From DSOI01 sp041394885 (GTDB taxonomy: Bacteria; Acidobacteriota; Terriglobia; Bryobacterales; Bryobacteraceae): 64,000 bases of DNA. Position 1 is the first letter of the stretch, and every line of letters begins with the position of its first letter. Location: the NCBI GenBank assembly GCA_041394885.1, contig JAWKHI010000008.1, positions 62,001 through 126,000 of the forward strand, written 5' to 3'. The position numbers were made by a program, and so were the translations under genes. Of this stretch, positions 38,778 to 49,000 are shown piece after piece. The notes under the pieces were generated by a model, which worked only from the letters and a program-made list of their open reading frames with translations, searched no databases and was not told the origin of the DNA.

Positions 38778-40022
38778 AGAAGAATTCGTGGGTGACCGGA
38801 GGTTCCGGTAGTTTTCCAAGTGAATGATGGAGGGCGACTTCGAGGAACACCGTAAGTGCGGAAGCCATACGATTTTCTCATGGTGACTTTGGCTTTGTTG
38901 TTTAGACCCTCAACGACGCCGCTGGAGAAGCATTTCTTCGCCTTGAAGTAGTTGAGGATGAGGGCGCGGTGGGCGCGCAGGGTGCGCGCGACCTTCTTCA
39001 TCGGCTCGATCCTGGATCGCATCACCGTACGGCACCAGAGATCGAGGAAGCGGCCCGCCCAAACCGGGGATTCGTAGTCCCAGAAGTGTTGGAAGTCTTC
39101 CTTGAGCAGGTAGGCGCGGACTCTGCGCAGGTTGTAGGCCAGCAGGTCGCGCAGCCGGTGGGACTGTTGCGTGGATAGGTTATCGATCCGTTTCAGGAGG
39201 CACCAGCGCGTCTTTTTCAGCAGTGGGATAGATCCGTCCTGGGCCATGCGGCGCGCCTCGCTGGTGCGCACTTCGTCGAGAGCCTTGTTCATCTAGGCGA
39301 CGATGTGAAACCGGTCGAGGATGTGAAGGGCCTGGGAGCATCTCTCCTGGATGACCCGCAGGTACGGCTTCCACATATCCGAGCAGACGAATTCGATCTT
39401 GGCGGCCAAGTCCTCGCCAATGGTCGTGAAGAAGCCCTCGAACGACTCGACGGTTCACTCTTTGCCAATCCACAACAGGCGCGTGAGGCCCTCGTCGATC
39501 TGGTAGACCAGCGTCAGATACTTGTGCCCCTTGGAGTACTGAATCTCATCGACGCCGATGGCCCGGATGCCATCGAGGGAGCGGTGTTCCAAGCCCCAGG
39601 CAACCACCCATTGGACGGCATCGCAGACCTTGTCCCAACTGGTGTGGAACACCTCGGCGGTCTCTTTCCACGATAGCCGCCGTGCCCACCGTGCCGGGAA
39701 GATCATGTAGGCCTTGGTGAGATGGTGCTGCCGTCGCCCCAGGGCACCTGTTCCACCACGATTCCACACTGGCGGCATTGCACGCGCCGCATGCGATACA
39801 GCAGGAAGACCTGAAAGCCCCAGAAGGGAATGAACTCGAAGCGGCGCGGAGCCAGTTGGTCGTAGCCGGGCTCCGGCCGATGACAGCCCGAACAGATGGC
39901 CTTGGAGCCGGCGCGTGGCCGCACGGTGATCTCGATGCCTTCCGGTCCTCAGCAAAGGCGGCACTTTGATAGACGAAACCGCGGAAGCGGTGGCAGTGGT
40001 TTAGAATCGTGAGCAGTTCCAT
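38778..40022 (-). pseudogene. ISL3-family transposase, decayed (several shifts and stops)
   Basis: Start MELLTILNHCHRFRGFVYQS at 40022. Across frames: zinc-ribbon region (SGCHRPEPGYDQL, VQCRQCGIVVEQVPWGDG), helix-turn-helix (SWKETAEVFHTSWDKV), first catalytic Asp (IRAIGVDEIQYSKGHKYLTL), a stop after LLWIGKE, then ICSDMWKPYL-type and HILDRFHIVA core in 39455-39293, a stop before MNKALDEVR, the C-terminal part to KCFSSGVVEGLNNKAKVTMR, and a last shift before ALHHSLGKLPEPPVTHEFF with TGA at 38778. All ISL3 landmarks are present, but the frame is broken at about five places. I could not find terminal inverted repeats. Confidence 0.8.
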
Positions 40023-40461
40023 GGCGCGCGGCACAGCAAAGACTTCCAAGGTAAACCGCGCCACCCCCACGCCGGTTGGCGCCGGCATCGCCGCGCGAAC
40101 CTACGATCACGATCTCGACCAATGGCCGCGCTCTTGGATGGGGTGGGAGAAAGACCTTCCGCCCGGGGAAGAACTCGTCGCTTGCTTCCGGCCATTCATC
40201 GCCCACCTGGCCGCTTCCGATCTGACCCCGAAGACGATTCGCCGGCACGTGGACAGCCTTTGGCGGCTGGGCGGCCGGATCATCACCGACCTCAATGAGT
40301 CGCCCAAATTGCGCAAGCGGCCAACCACGGACGTTCTCTGGGAAGCGATTGACGACGACGAAGGCGGCCCTCTGATCAACGGTGGGATGGACGAGCAGGA
40401 TCAACGCTCTTTCGATGCCACCTGCCGAAAGCTACGTCGCTTCCTCAGCCAGCGAAGTTAG
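40021..40461 (+). CDS. Small protein of unknown function, mobile-DNA context
   Basis: 146 residues from ATG 40021 (MARGTAKTSKVNRATPTPVG); GTG 40009 is an alternative. The body has DHDLDQWPRSWMGWEKDLPP, LVACFRPFIAHLAASDLTPK, TIRRHVDSLWRLGGRIITDL and RSFDATCRKLRRFLSQR. The TPKTIRRHVDSLWRLGG helix recalls the SAM-like N-terminal core-binding domain of tyrosine recombinases, but no catalytic domain follows. The start overlaps the ISL3 transposase start on the opposite strand. I do not recognise a named family. Confidence 0.6.
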   Translation: MARGTAKTSKVNRATPTPVGAGIAARTYDHDLDQWPRSWMGWEKDLPPGEELVACFRPFIAHLAASDLTPKTIRRHVDSLWRLGGRIITDLNESPKLRKRPTTDVLWEAIDDDEGGPLINGGMDEQDQRSFDATCRKLRRFLSQRS

Positions 40462-40502
40462 CCGAATCACCCACAGATTCCTCCGACGAGGCAAGTTGTT
40501 GG

Positions 40503-40573
40503 CTCCCCGACATGGATTCGAACCACGATTCACGGCTCCAAAGGCCGCTGTCCTACCATTAGACGATCGGGGA
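40503..40573 (-). tRNA. tRNA-Gln (TTG)
   Basis: On the minus strand TCCCCGA pairs with TCGGGGA as a 7-base acceptor stem. The D arm is GTCTAATGGTAGGAC, the anticodon loop CTTTGGA gives anticodon TTG, and the T arm has GGTTCGAATCC. Position 1 is U pairing with A72, and the discriminator is G, both typical for glutamine tRNA. CCA is not encoded. Confidence 0.9.
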
Positions 40574-40626
40574 GCAGGCAGGCGACTCCTTCTAGTTTAC
40601 CTGACTCCACGGGTACAATAGTCGCC

Positions 40627-41949
40627 GTGGGTTCCCTCCGCGATCTGCCTGCCGTTCATGAGATCCTCGACGCGCTGGCAGACCTTACCGCCGTGCCGCA
40701 CGCGCTCCTGACCGCAGAAGCGCGCGCCGCCATCGACGAAGTCCGCGCCACGCTCCGCGCCAATCCCGGCGCGGCCGTGCCTGACGTCGCCGCCATCGTC
40801 CGCGAACGAATCCAGGCGCTCGATCGGCCCACTTTGCGCCCGCTGGTCAACGCCACCGGCGTCGTGCTGCACACCAACCTCGGACGCGCGCCCCTCACTG
40901 GTTCCGGCTACTCGAATCTCGAATATGACGTCGCCGCCGGACGCCGCGGCAAGCGGGACGTCCATCTCGCGACGCTTCTCGAGAAGCTGCTCGGCGCGCC
41001 CGGCATCGCCGTCAACAACAACGCCGCCGCGGTATACCTGGCGCTGAACGAACTGGCTGCCGGAGGCGAAGCCATCGTATCGCGCGGCGAACTGATTGAA
41101 ATCGGCGATGGTTTTCGCATTCCCGACATCATGGCCCGCTCGGGCGCCACACTGCGCGAGGTGGGCGCCACCAATCGTACTCGCATCGAAGATTATCGTT
41201 CCGCGATCAATGAGCACACGCGGCTCATCATGATCGTCCATCCCAGCAACTTCCGCATTGAAGGATTCACCGGGAAGCCCTCCCGCGACGCCCTCGCCGC
41301 GCTGGCTCGCGAGGCGGGCATTCCGCTGTACGAAGATCTAGGCAGCGGATGCCTCGCCGATCTGCGTCCATTCGGCGTCCATGAACCGCGCGTGCGCGAG
41401 TGCATCGAAGCCGGCGTGTCTTTAGTGTCGTTCAGCGGCGACAAGCTCCTTGGCGGCCCGCAAGCCGGAATTCTCGCCGGCGACGCCACCCTGATCGCCC
41501 GCTTGCGCACCAATCCGATGTTTCGCGCTTTGCGCCTCGACAAGCTGATTCTCGAGGCCCTCGCCACCACCTTGCGCCACACCCTGTTCGAGCGGTGGGA
41601 TCTGATTCCCGCTCTCCGCATGATCGCCATGCGGCCCGATGAAATCCGGGCCCGCGCGGAGGCGTTGGTGGGACGCGTCGGATCGGGCCGCGTCGTGGAA
41701 GGGCTTTCGGTGATTGGCGGCGGGTCCACGCCGGAGCAGCCCATCGCCACTTGGGTCGTGGAATTCGAGTCGCCGCGCGTCGCCGCCATCGAGCGCGCGC
41801 TACGCCGCCAGGACCCGCCCGTGATCGCCCGTATCGAGGATGGCCGGCTTGTTGTCGACCTGCGCACCGTCCAGCCTGGCGAGGAGGACAGCCTCGCCAA
41901 CGCACTCGTGCGCGAGTTGGCGCTTGCGGCGGCCGAGACAGCGCAATAG
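40627..41949 (+). CDS. selA: L-seryl-tRNA(Sec) selenium transferase
   Basis: 440 residues from GTG 40627. N-terminal domain with LPAVHEILDAL, then the PLP-dependent core: VNATGVVLHTNLGRAPL, YSNLEYDVAAGRRGKRDVHL, NNNAAAVYLALNELA, RGELIEIGDGFRIPDIM and the PLP lysine in SFSGDKLLGGPQAG. It converts Ser-tRNA(Sec) to Sec-tRNA(Sec) with selenophosphate. Length and motifs are those of a functional SelA. No selB, selC or selD is in this window, and I saw no clear selenoprotein gene. Confidence 0.95.
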   Translation: MGSLRDLPAVHEILDALADLTAVPHALLTAEARAAIDEVRATLRANPGAAVPDVAAIVRERIQALDRPTLRPLVNATGVVLHTNLGRAPLTGSGYSNLEYDVAAGRRGKRDVHLATLLEKLLGAPGIAVNNNAAAVYLALNELAAGGEAIVSRGELIEIGDGFRIPDIMARSGATLREVGATNRTRIEDYRSAINEHTRLIMIVHPSNFRIEGFTGKPSRDALAALAREAGIPLYEDLGSGCLADLRPFGVHEPRVRECIEAGVSLVSFSGDKLLGGPQAGILAGDATLIARLRTNPMFRALRLDKLILEALATTLRHTLFERWDLIPALRMIAMRPDEIRARAEALVGRVGSGRVVEGLSVIGGGSTPEQPIATWVVEFESPRVAAIERALRRQDPPVIARIEDGRLVVDLRTVQPGEEDSLANALVRELALAAAETAQ

Positions 41950-41958
41950 ACTGGACTC

Positions 41959-43869
41959 GTGTCCCGCGCGCGGGTTTGCACCCTTCTGCTATTTCCGCTT
42001 CTGGGCTTCGCTTCGCCCGATCGCGACGCCGCGCGATGGGTGCTCCGGCTTGGCGGCGCCGTTGTCGTCGAGACTGGCGCCGATCGCCGCGCCGTCACCG
42101 ACATTGATCAGCTCCCCCCGGGCGACTTCACCCTGCACACGGTGAGCTTGGTGGGCACCGAAATCAAGCCCGCCGAAACGGCAAGGCTCTCCGCGCTCAC
42201 CCATCTCAAGGCGCTCCATCTCAACGGACGCACGTGGCATTCGCAGCCAGATCCAGTGGTGATCGATTCGCTCTCGAAGCTCTCCGGCCTCGCCGCCCTC
42301 GAAGAGTTGACCGTGAGCCAGCCCGTGCAAACGGACATTCCCATCGACGACAAATCGTTCGCCAAGCTGCAGCCGCTGGCCAACCTCCGCATTCTTCGTC
42401 TGCGGCAAACCGAGATCAACGGCGCCACCCTGGCCGCCCATCCGAAGCTGCAAATCCTCGATGCGAGCTACGCGCCCCTGAAAGATGCCGGCTTGCGCGC
42501 GCTGGCCGGCGCAATCTCACTCACGCACCTCTATCTCGCCGATACGCTCGTCACCGGCGAAGGCGTGGCGAATCTGGCGGGGCTCACCAATCTCGTCGAG
42601 CTGGACCTGCGCGGCGCGGCGCTCACCGACGATGCGCTCCCTCATTTGGCCAAACTCACCAAGCTGCGGCGTCTGAACCTACTGGGCGCGGCGATCACCG
42701 ATGCCGGCCTCGACCATCTCGTCAAGCTCACGCAACTCGAAGAGCTCAACCTCTATCGCGCACGCATCACCAACGCGGGGCTCGAGAAGCTGACGGTGCT
42801 TTCCCGCCTGCGCGATCTCGATGTGCGATACACGCGCGCCACCTCCGCCGGCATTCGCACCCTGTCGGCGAAGCTGCCGCAGCTCCGTGTCGCCTTCGTC
42901 GACTCCGCTCCCGTCTCGGCCACGGCCGCGAAACCGGACTTCCGTTTGCGCGAGGGCGGATCTCTGTCGCTCGACGCCACCACCGTCACCGATGCCGAAC
43001 TGGCGCGGGTGGCGTCGATTCCGGGCCTTCGAAAGCTCAGTCTGCGGGCCACTCAAATCGGCGACGCCGGCGCGCGGCATCTGGCGAAGCTCACCGCCCT
43101 GACTGACCTCGACTTGAGCCATACGTCCATTTCCGACGCCGGCTTGGTCCATCTCGCCGGATGCACCGGCTTGCGCCGTCTGAACCTTGGGCACACGCTG
43201 GTGCAGGGCGCCGGGCTTGCGCATCTGGCCAACGCCACCGCGCTCAGCGAGTTGAATCTCTCCGGCGCGCCGGTGAGCGACGCCGGTCCGGTGGCGGCTA
43301 TCGCGTCTCTACGCTGGTTGTCGCTGGCGCATACCGACATCACCGACGGCGCCGCGCCGCACATCGGCGCCCTGACCGGGCTCACCCATCTCGACCTGAC
43401 CGCCGCCGACCTCACCGACGCTGGCCTCGCCTCGCTTGGCAAGCTGGTTCAACTCGAGGAACTGCTGCTGAGTCACGCCAGACTCTCCGATCGCGGACTC
43501 GCTCACCTGGCGCCGCTTACTCGTCTCCGCCGTCTGGATTTATTCCGCACCCGCATCACCGACGCCGGTCTCGGGGCCATCGCGGCGATCCTCTCCCTCG
43601 AACAGCTCAACCTCGATTACACCAAGGTCACCGGCGCGGGCCTTGCGCTCCTGCAGCCCTTGCACCGCCTCCGTGAGCTGCGCCTGAACTCGGCCGCGGT
43701 GGGCGATGACGATGTGGATCGCTTCGCGGCGCTGCCCTCACTGCGAAGGTTGAACCTCTACCACACCCTCGTCACCGACAAGGGCTTTGAGAAGCTGAGA
43801 TCCAGGTTGCCGCGCTGCGAAATCATCTACGATCGCGATTCGTCGCTACCCAACCGGAGGGGAAGCTGA
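41959..43869 (+). CDS. Secreted leucine-rich-repeat protein, large
   Basis: 636 residues from GTG 41959 with a signal peptide (VCTLLLFPLLGFA). Almost the whole protein is leucine-rich repeats of about 23-24 residues of the form LTKLRRLNLLGAAITDAGLD. A non-LRR hinge at about residues 312-335 (SAPVSATAAKPDF) splits it into two arcs of roughly ten repeats. The N-terminal cap reads ARWVLRLGGAVVVETGADRR. Such LRR proteins are common in Acidobacteria and Planctomycetes and probably bind protein partners; no enzymatic domain is present. The stop and the next start share a base (TGATG), and selA ends only nine bases upstream. Confidence 0.85.
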   Translation: MSRARVCTLLLFPLLGFASPDRDAARWVLRLGGAVVVETGADRRAVTDIDQLPPGDFTLHTVSLVGTEIKPAETARLSALTHLKALHLNGRTWHSQPDPVVIDSLSKLSGLAALEELTVSQPVQTDIPIDDKSFAKLQPLANLRILRLRQTEINGATLAAHPKLQILDASYAPLKDAGLRALAGAISLTHLYLADTLVTGEGVANLAGLTNLVELDLRGAALTDDALPHLAKLTKLRRLNLLGAAITDAGLDHLVKLTQLEELNLYRARITNAGLEKLTVLSRLRDLDVRYTRATSAGIRTLSAKLPQLRVAFVDSAPVSATAAKPDFRLREGGSLSLDATTVTDAELARVASIPGLRKLSLRATQIGDAGARHLAKLTALTDLDLSHTSISDAGLVHLAGCTGLRRLNLGHTLVQGAGLAHLANATALSELNLSGAPVSDAGPVAAIASLRWLSLAHTDITDGAAPHIGALTGLTHLDLTAADLTDAGLASLGKLVQLEELLLSHARLSDRGLAHLAPLTRLRRLDLFRTRITDAGLGAIAAILSLEQLNLDYTKVTGAGLALLQPLHRLRELRLNSAAVGDDDVDRFAALPSLRRLNLYHTLVTDKGFEKLRSRLPRCEIIYDRDSSLPNRRGS

Positions 43870-44876
43870 TGCGTGCCGCTGCGTTCTTGTTGGCCGCGGC
43901 GGCCTTCGGGCAGGACGACGGGCACTGGGTCTCTGAGCAAGGCGGTACGCTCGAACTCGCCGCCGGCGGTACTCGGTTGAGCTTCGCCTACGCGGGCGTG
44001 CGCGATGGAGCGATGGATAGGGTGAGCCGCATTCCCGGCGTCGCCGTGCTGGATTTGTCCCGGGCGCACATCACCGACGCTGGCATGGAACGGCTGCGCG
44101 ACGTGGCCGGCGTCCGCGAGTTGAACCTCTTTTTCGCGGAGCAGATCACCGACATTTCCATGGCGCATCTTCGCGGATGGAGCCGTCTCGAGAGCCTCAA
44201 CGTGCACGGCGCCGACATCACCGACACCGGGCTGGCTCACATCGCGGCGCTCCCGTCTTTGCAGACGTTGGACGTCGGCATGACGCTCATCACCGATGTC
44301 GGGTTGAATCATCTCCGCAAGCTCACCGCGCTGCGCGAGGTAGCCATCGGCGGAAACAAGGTGACCGGCATCGGCCTTCGATTCATTCAATCGCTGCCGG
44401 AACTGCGGCGGCTGAGTCTGAGCGGGGAGCAGAAGCGAAATTCGGGGACCTGGTCGGCGTCGATCACCGATTTCGATATGGACACGGTAGCTTCGGTGGC
44501 GTCTCTGGAGTCACTCGATCTCGGCGGAACCGGGGTGACGGCGCTCGGGCTCGCGAAATTGGAGCCCCTGCGGAACCTCCGCGAGATCGACGTGAGCCGG
44601 ACGCGGGTGACTGGCGCCGGTTTGGGCGCGTTCACAAAGCTAGAGCGGATTCGAGCCAGCCGGTCACGCTTCGACGACGCCGGCGTTGCGGCAATCGCCG
44701 CGCTCCCCCTGCGCTCGCTCGACCTCGGCGGCACGAAGATCACCGACGCCGCGCTCGACGCGTTGGCGGGACATCGTTCGCTGCGGATCCTGCACATCGA
44801 CGGCGGCGCCGTCACCGCTGGCGCGGTGGCTCAATTCCGCTCGCGGACGCCGGCATGCCGTGTCGAGTTCGAGTGA
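43869..44876 (+). CDS. Secreted leucine-rich-repeat protein, small
   Basis: 335 residues; signal peptide MRAAAFLLAAAAFGQ. Repeats of the same kind as its neighbour (LSRAHITDAGMERLRDVAGV, TGLAHIAALPSLQTLDVGMT), about ten in all, ending RSRTPACRVEF, which matches the end of the upstream protein (RSRLPRCEIIY). This shows the two genes are a tandem duplication that then diverged. Translation is probably coupled through the TGATG overlap. Confidence 0.85.
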   Translation: MRAAAFLLAAAAFGQDDGHWVSEQGGTLELAAGGTRLSFAYAGVRDGAMDRVSRIPGVAVLDLSRAHITDAGMERLRDVAGVRELNLFFAEQITDISMAHLRGWSRLESLNVHGADITDTGLAHIAALPSLQTLDVGMTLITDVGLNHLRKLTALREVAIGGNKVTGIGLRFIQSLPELRRLSLSGEQKRNSGTWSASITDFDMDTVASVASLESLDLGGTGVTALGLAKLEPLRNLREIDVSRTRVTGAGLGAFTKLERIRASRSRFDDAGVAAIAALPLRSLDLGGTKITDAALDALAGHRSLRILHIDGGAVTAGAVAQFRSRTPACRVEFE

Positions 44877-44916
44877 GCCGGCGCTGGCAGTTATAATTGA
44901 GCCGGAAGCATTATCG

Positions 44917-45426
44917 ATGTCCAGAACCGCGACCACTCTCGGTTTGCTGATTCTCTCGAGCCTCACCGGACTGCTTGGATACACGGTATGGCGCATGCGT
45001 TTACAGCCGAAAATATGCGCCGTCTGCCTGCGGCCTCTCCACGAACGAAGCGGAGCGATCGCCCTCGTGGAAGGCCAGCGGCTCACGCTGTGCTGCCCCG
45101 CCTGCGCACTCACTCAGCAGCGCCAGACTCGGGGAGCCGTCAAAGTGGTGGAACTCACCGATTACGAAAGCGACAAGCCCTTGCAGCCGGGCGACGCCTT
45201 CATCGTGGTGGGCAGCAATCACAACCACTGTGTCCACGACCGTACGCTAACGGGCAGCGACAAGCGCACCAGCACCCTCGACTTCGATCGATGCTCACCC
45301 AGCATGGTGGCCTTTGCGCGCCGCCAGGCCGCCGAGGATTTCATCCGCGAGCACGGCGGCAGGCTTGACCGCTTCGCGCGACTGTCCGCTGCCACCGCGG
45401 ACCAGGATCAGCGCATCAGCAGGTGA
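44917..45426 (+). CDS. Membrane-anchored NosL-like metal-binding protein
   Basis: 169 residues from ATG 44917. One N-terminal membrane anchor (TTLGLLILSSLTGLLGYTVW) is followed by a cysteine-rich domain: ICAVCLRPLHE, TLCCPACAL, NHNHCVHD and DRCSPSMVAFARRQAAEDFI. The end (VAFARRQAAEDFIREHGGRL) is the typical NosL/YHS-like closing helix. NosL proteins are copper chaperones of nitrous oxide reductase; no nos genes are here, and the copper efflux genes next door suggest a copper-handling role instead. It overlaps the convergent gene at 45408 by 19 bases. Confidence 0.65.
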   Translation: MSRTATTLGLLILSSLTGLLGYTVWRMRLQPKICAVCLRPLHERSGAIALVEGQRLTLCCPACALTQQRQTRGAVKVVELTDYESDKPLQPGDAFIVVGSNHNHCVHDRTLTGSDKRTSTLDFDRCSPSMVAFARRQAAEDFIREHGGRLDRFARLSAATADQDQRISR

Positions 45427-46097
45427 GTGGTTTCAAGCTGGTAGAGCTTCCATTTCAATGCGCGGTAAACGCTCGGATCCAACGGCGCTTTCAGATCGAA
45501 CTTGTATACCCTGGTGCGGCTGAACTCACGCCGGTTATTGTCATAGGCATGCACCTCGAACTGGTAACGGTTCATTGACCATACCGACTGCACGTCCCGG
45601 GCCACCAGCCACTCCCTCGTATCTTCCTTCTGTTTCGAGACATAGTAGATTGCTTCCGGCGTAAACTGCAACTCGCCTTCGCAGCCGCCGAACCCGTGCT
45701 GATGTTTCACCGGCAGGCTGTAGGCAGCCGTCACCTCGGAGACCTCCCTGTTAGTGACCGGACGCCCAAGCCAGCCGCTGACGCGCCGGAACAGATCGGC
45801 GGTCAGCTCACCTTCCGTGATCGTGAAATGATATTGCCGGTCCCGCCCGAGGTATCGTTTGCGATCTTCGTACGTGAGGATCACGAACTCCTTCCTGCTA
45901 ATACGGTCGAAGTACTGAATGTCGTTGTACGACCATGCGCGGCTCTCATCTTCCTTCGCCGACTCGTAAACGATACCCTGCTCGCCGATGTGAACCAGCC
46001 CATGCGCATCGCGCCAAAGCGTCTTCTCCTGGACGACGGTCAATGTCTCGCCATACAGGGATCCGACGAGGACAATACAGAGCAGAGCGCTTTTCAT
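45408..46097 (-). CDS. Secreted protein of unknown function, last gene of the cus operon
   Basis: 229 residues with a signal peptide (MKSALLCIVLVGSLYG). The stop of cusA directly precedes its ATG, so it is the fourth gene of that operon. It contains AHGLVHIGEQGIVYESAKED, YVSKQKEDTREWLVARDVQS and many charged and aromatic residues, suggesting tandem PH-like beta domains (two segments each with a DIQYFDRI / DVQSVWSM strand). No metal-binding cluster apart from QHGFGGCEG. Family not recognised. Confidence 0.65.
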   Translation of the reverse strand: MKSALLCIVLVGSLYGETLTVVQEKTLWRDAHGLVHIGEQGIVYESAKEDESRAWSYNDIQYFDRISRKEFVILTYEDRKRYLGRDRQYHFTITEGELTADLFRRVSGWLGRPVTNREVSEVTAAYSLPVKHQHGFGGCEGELQFTPEAIYYVSKQKEDTREWLVARDVQSVWSMNRYQFEVHAYDNNRREFSRTRVYKFDLKAPLDPSVYRALKWKLYQLETTHLLMR

Positions 46098-49000
46098 TTA
46101 TGCCTCCTTGAGATGATGAAAGCCCGTAAAAGAGCCGCCCTTCGGCAACCGGCGGCAACGCCAGAGATAGAAGATGACCGGATACAGCAGCAGCTCCATG
46201 ATCCCTGAGGTGACCACGCCACCCACCATGGGCGCCGCGATCCGCTTCATTACGTCGGCGCCGGTTCCATGGCTCCAAAGAATCGGCAGCAGTCCGGCGA
46301 TGATGACGCTGATGGTCATGATCTTCGGCCTCACGCGTTTGACGGCGCCTTCATAGACGGCATCGGCAAGGTCATTGCGCGTGTTCAACAGTCCTCGCTG
46401 CCGGAAGTGTTCATAGGCCTGGTCCAGATAGAGCAGCATCACGACGCCGGTTTCCGCGTCCAGGCCGGCCAGGGCGATGATGCCCACCCATACCGCGACG
46501 CTCATGTTGTAACCCAGCATGTAGATGAACCAGATGGCGCCCACCAGGGAAAACGGAACCGCAAGAAAGACGATCGCCGTCTTGACCAGTGACCGGGTGT
46601 TGACGAAGATGATCACGAAGATGATAAGTACAGTGAGGGGGATCACATACAGCAGCCTCTTCTCGGCCCGCTGCATGTATTCGTATTGCCCGCTCCATCC
46701 GATCGTGTAACCGGGCGGTATCTTCACTGACTCCGCCACTACGGATTTCGCCCTCGCCACATAGGTCCCGACGTCGACTCCTCGCAAATCGACGTAGATC
46801 CATGCGTTGGGCCGGGTGTTTTCGCTCTTGATGGCAGGGGGGCCGACAGTGTACCGTATCGTGGCGAGTTGATGAAGCGGGATCTGCTGCCCGGCTGGAG
46901 TGGGAACCAGCACGGCTCCAAGCGAAGGCAGATCGTCGCGGAGCTCGCGGCTGTAGCGGAGGTTCACCGGATATCGCTCCAGCCCTTCGACGGTTGTCGT
47001 GAGGTTCGTGCCGCCGATGGCGGTTTGGATCACGTCCTGTACGTCGCCCACGGTGAGTCCGTATCTGGGCAGCTCGGCACGGTTGATCGTGAAATCGAGG
47101 TAATTGCCGCCCATGACCCGCTCGGCGTAGACGCTCAACGTCCCCGGCACGTTGCGCATCACGGCTTCTACTTCCTTTCCGAGCCGCTCGAGAGTGGAAA
47201 GATCGGGTCCGGAGAGCTTGATCCCGACCGGCGTCTTGATGCCGGTGGAAAGCATGTCGATCCTTGTTTTGATGGGCATCGTCCACGCATTGGTGACGCC
47301 GGGAATTTGGATGGCGGCGTTCATCTCATCGGTGAGTGCCTCGACCGTCATCCCGGGCCGCCACTCACTTTCGGGCTTCAGCGTGATCGTGGTTTCGATC
47401 ATCGAGAGTGGGGCGGGGTCCGTGGCGGTCTCCGCGCGCCCGATCTTGCCGAACACATGATCGACCTCGGGAAAGCTCTTGATAATCTTGTCGGTTTGCT
47501 GCAGGATCTCGCGTGCTTTCGTGATCGATACCCCGGGCAACGTGGTGGGCATGTACAGGAGATCCCCCTCCCACAGCGGCGGCATGAATTCCGACCCCAA
47601 GCGGGAATAAGGGAGAACGGTAGCCGCCACTACCAGCAGAGCCAGCAACAGCACCATTGCTTTGAACCGCATCACGAACTCCATCACCGGGTGATAGATC
47701 CACACGAGCAGCCTGTTGACCGGGTTCTTCCCCTCGGGCAGCATTTTTCCCCGCACGAAATAGCCCATCAGGACCGGAACCAGCGTAACGGACAGCAGCG
47801 CCGCGGCGGCCATTGAGTAAGTCTTGGTATAAGCCAAGGGCTGGAACAACCGTCCTTCTTGCGCTTCCAAGGCAAAAACGGGCATGAAAGAGACTGTGAT
47901 CACCAACAGGGAGTAGAACAGAGCGGGACCAACCTCAGTGGCAGCGTCGGCGATGATCCGCCAATGCGGTTTCTTCCCACCGTCTCTTTCGAGGTGTTTG
48001 TGCGCATTCTCGATCATGATGATGGCGGCGTCCACCATCGCCCCGATGGCGATCGCAATTCCACCGAGCGACATGATATTCGCATTGATTCCCTGCCAGT
48101 GCATGACGGTGAAAGCGATGAGAATGGCGACGGGCAGGGTGACGATCGCCACCAGCGCGCTGCGCAGGTGCAGAAGAAAGAGAATGCAGACCACGGCGAC
48201 CACGATGGCTTCCTCGAAAAGTTTCCCCTCGAGTGTGTCCACGGCGCGCTCGATCAAGGCAGACCGGTCATAGGCCGTCTCGATCCGGACACCCTCCGGC
48301 AGGCCCTGCCTCAGGTTGGCAAGCTTCGCCTTCACATCCCGGATGACCTGTCTCGCATTGGCGCCAAACCGCACCACTACGATGCCCCCGACGGTCTCCC
48401 CCTCTCCGTTCCAATCCGCCAATCCGCGCCTCAGGTCAGGGCCAAACTGCACATGAGCGACGTCGCGCAGCAGGACCGGCGTTCCGCTTCCGTTGACGCC
48501 GAGCCCGATACCGCGAATGTCGTCCAGCGACTTTATGTATCCGAGGCCGCGTATCATGAACTCCTTCTCCGCGACTTCGAGCAGGCGTCCTCCCACGTCA
48601 CTGTTGCTGCGCTGCACGGCTGTTCGGATCTGCGATATCGGGATGTTGTAGGCTCGCAGCTTGTTTGGATCCACGGTGATCTGATACTGGCGGACAAAGC
48701 CCCCGACGCTGGCAACTTCGGAAACGCCGGACACACTCGTCAGTTCGTACTTCAGGTACCAGTCCTGGAGGGACCGTAGCTGGCTGAGGTCGTGCCGGTC
48801 TGACTGCAGTGTGTACATGAACGCCCAGCCGACGCCGGTGGCATCCGGACCGAGCGTCGGCGTAACACCGCGCGGCAGTCTGCTCGAGACGTAGTTCAGA
48901 TACTCGAGTACCCGGCTGCGCGCCCAGTACATGTCTGTACTGTCCTCAAAAATCACATAAACGAACGAAAAGCCGAAGAAGGAATAGCCGCGGACCACCT

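Noticed and set aside
38740..40100. Terminal inverted repeats for the ISL3-family remnant
   Set aside because: Sequence left of the transposase end has no reverse-complement partner near 40022; boundaries left unassigned.
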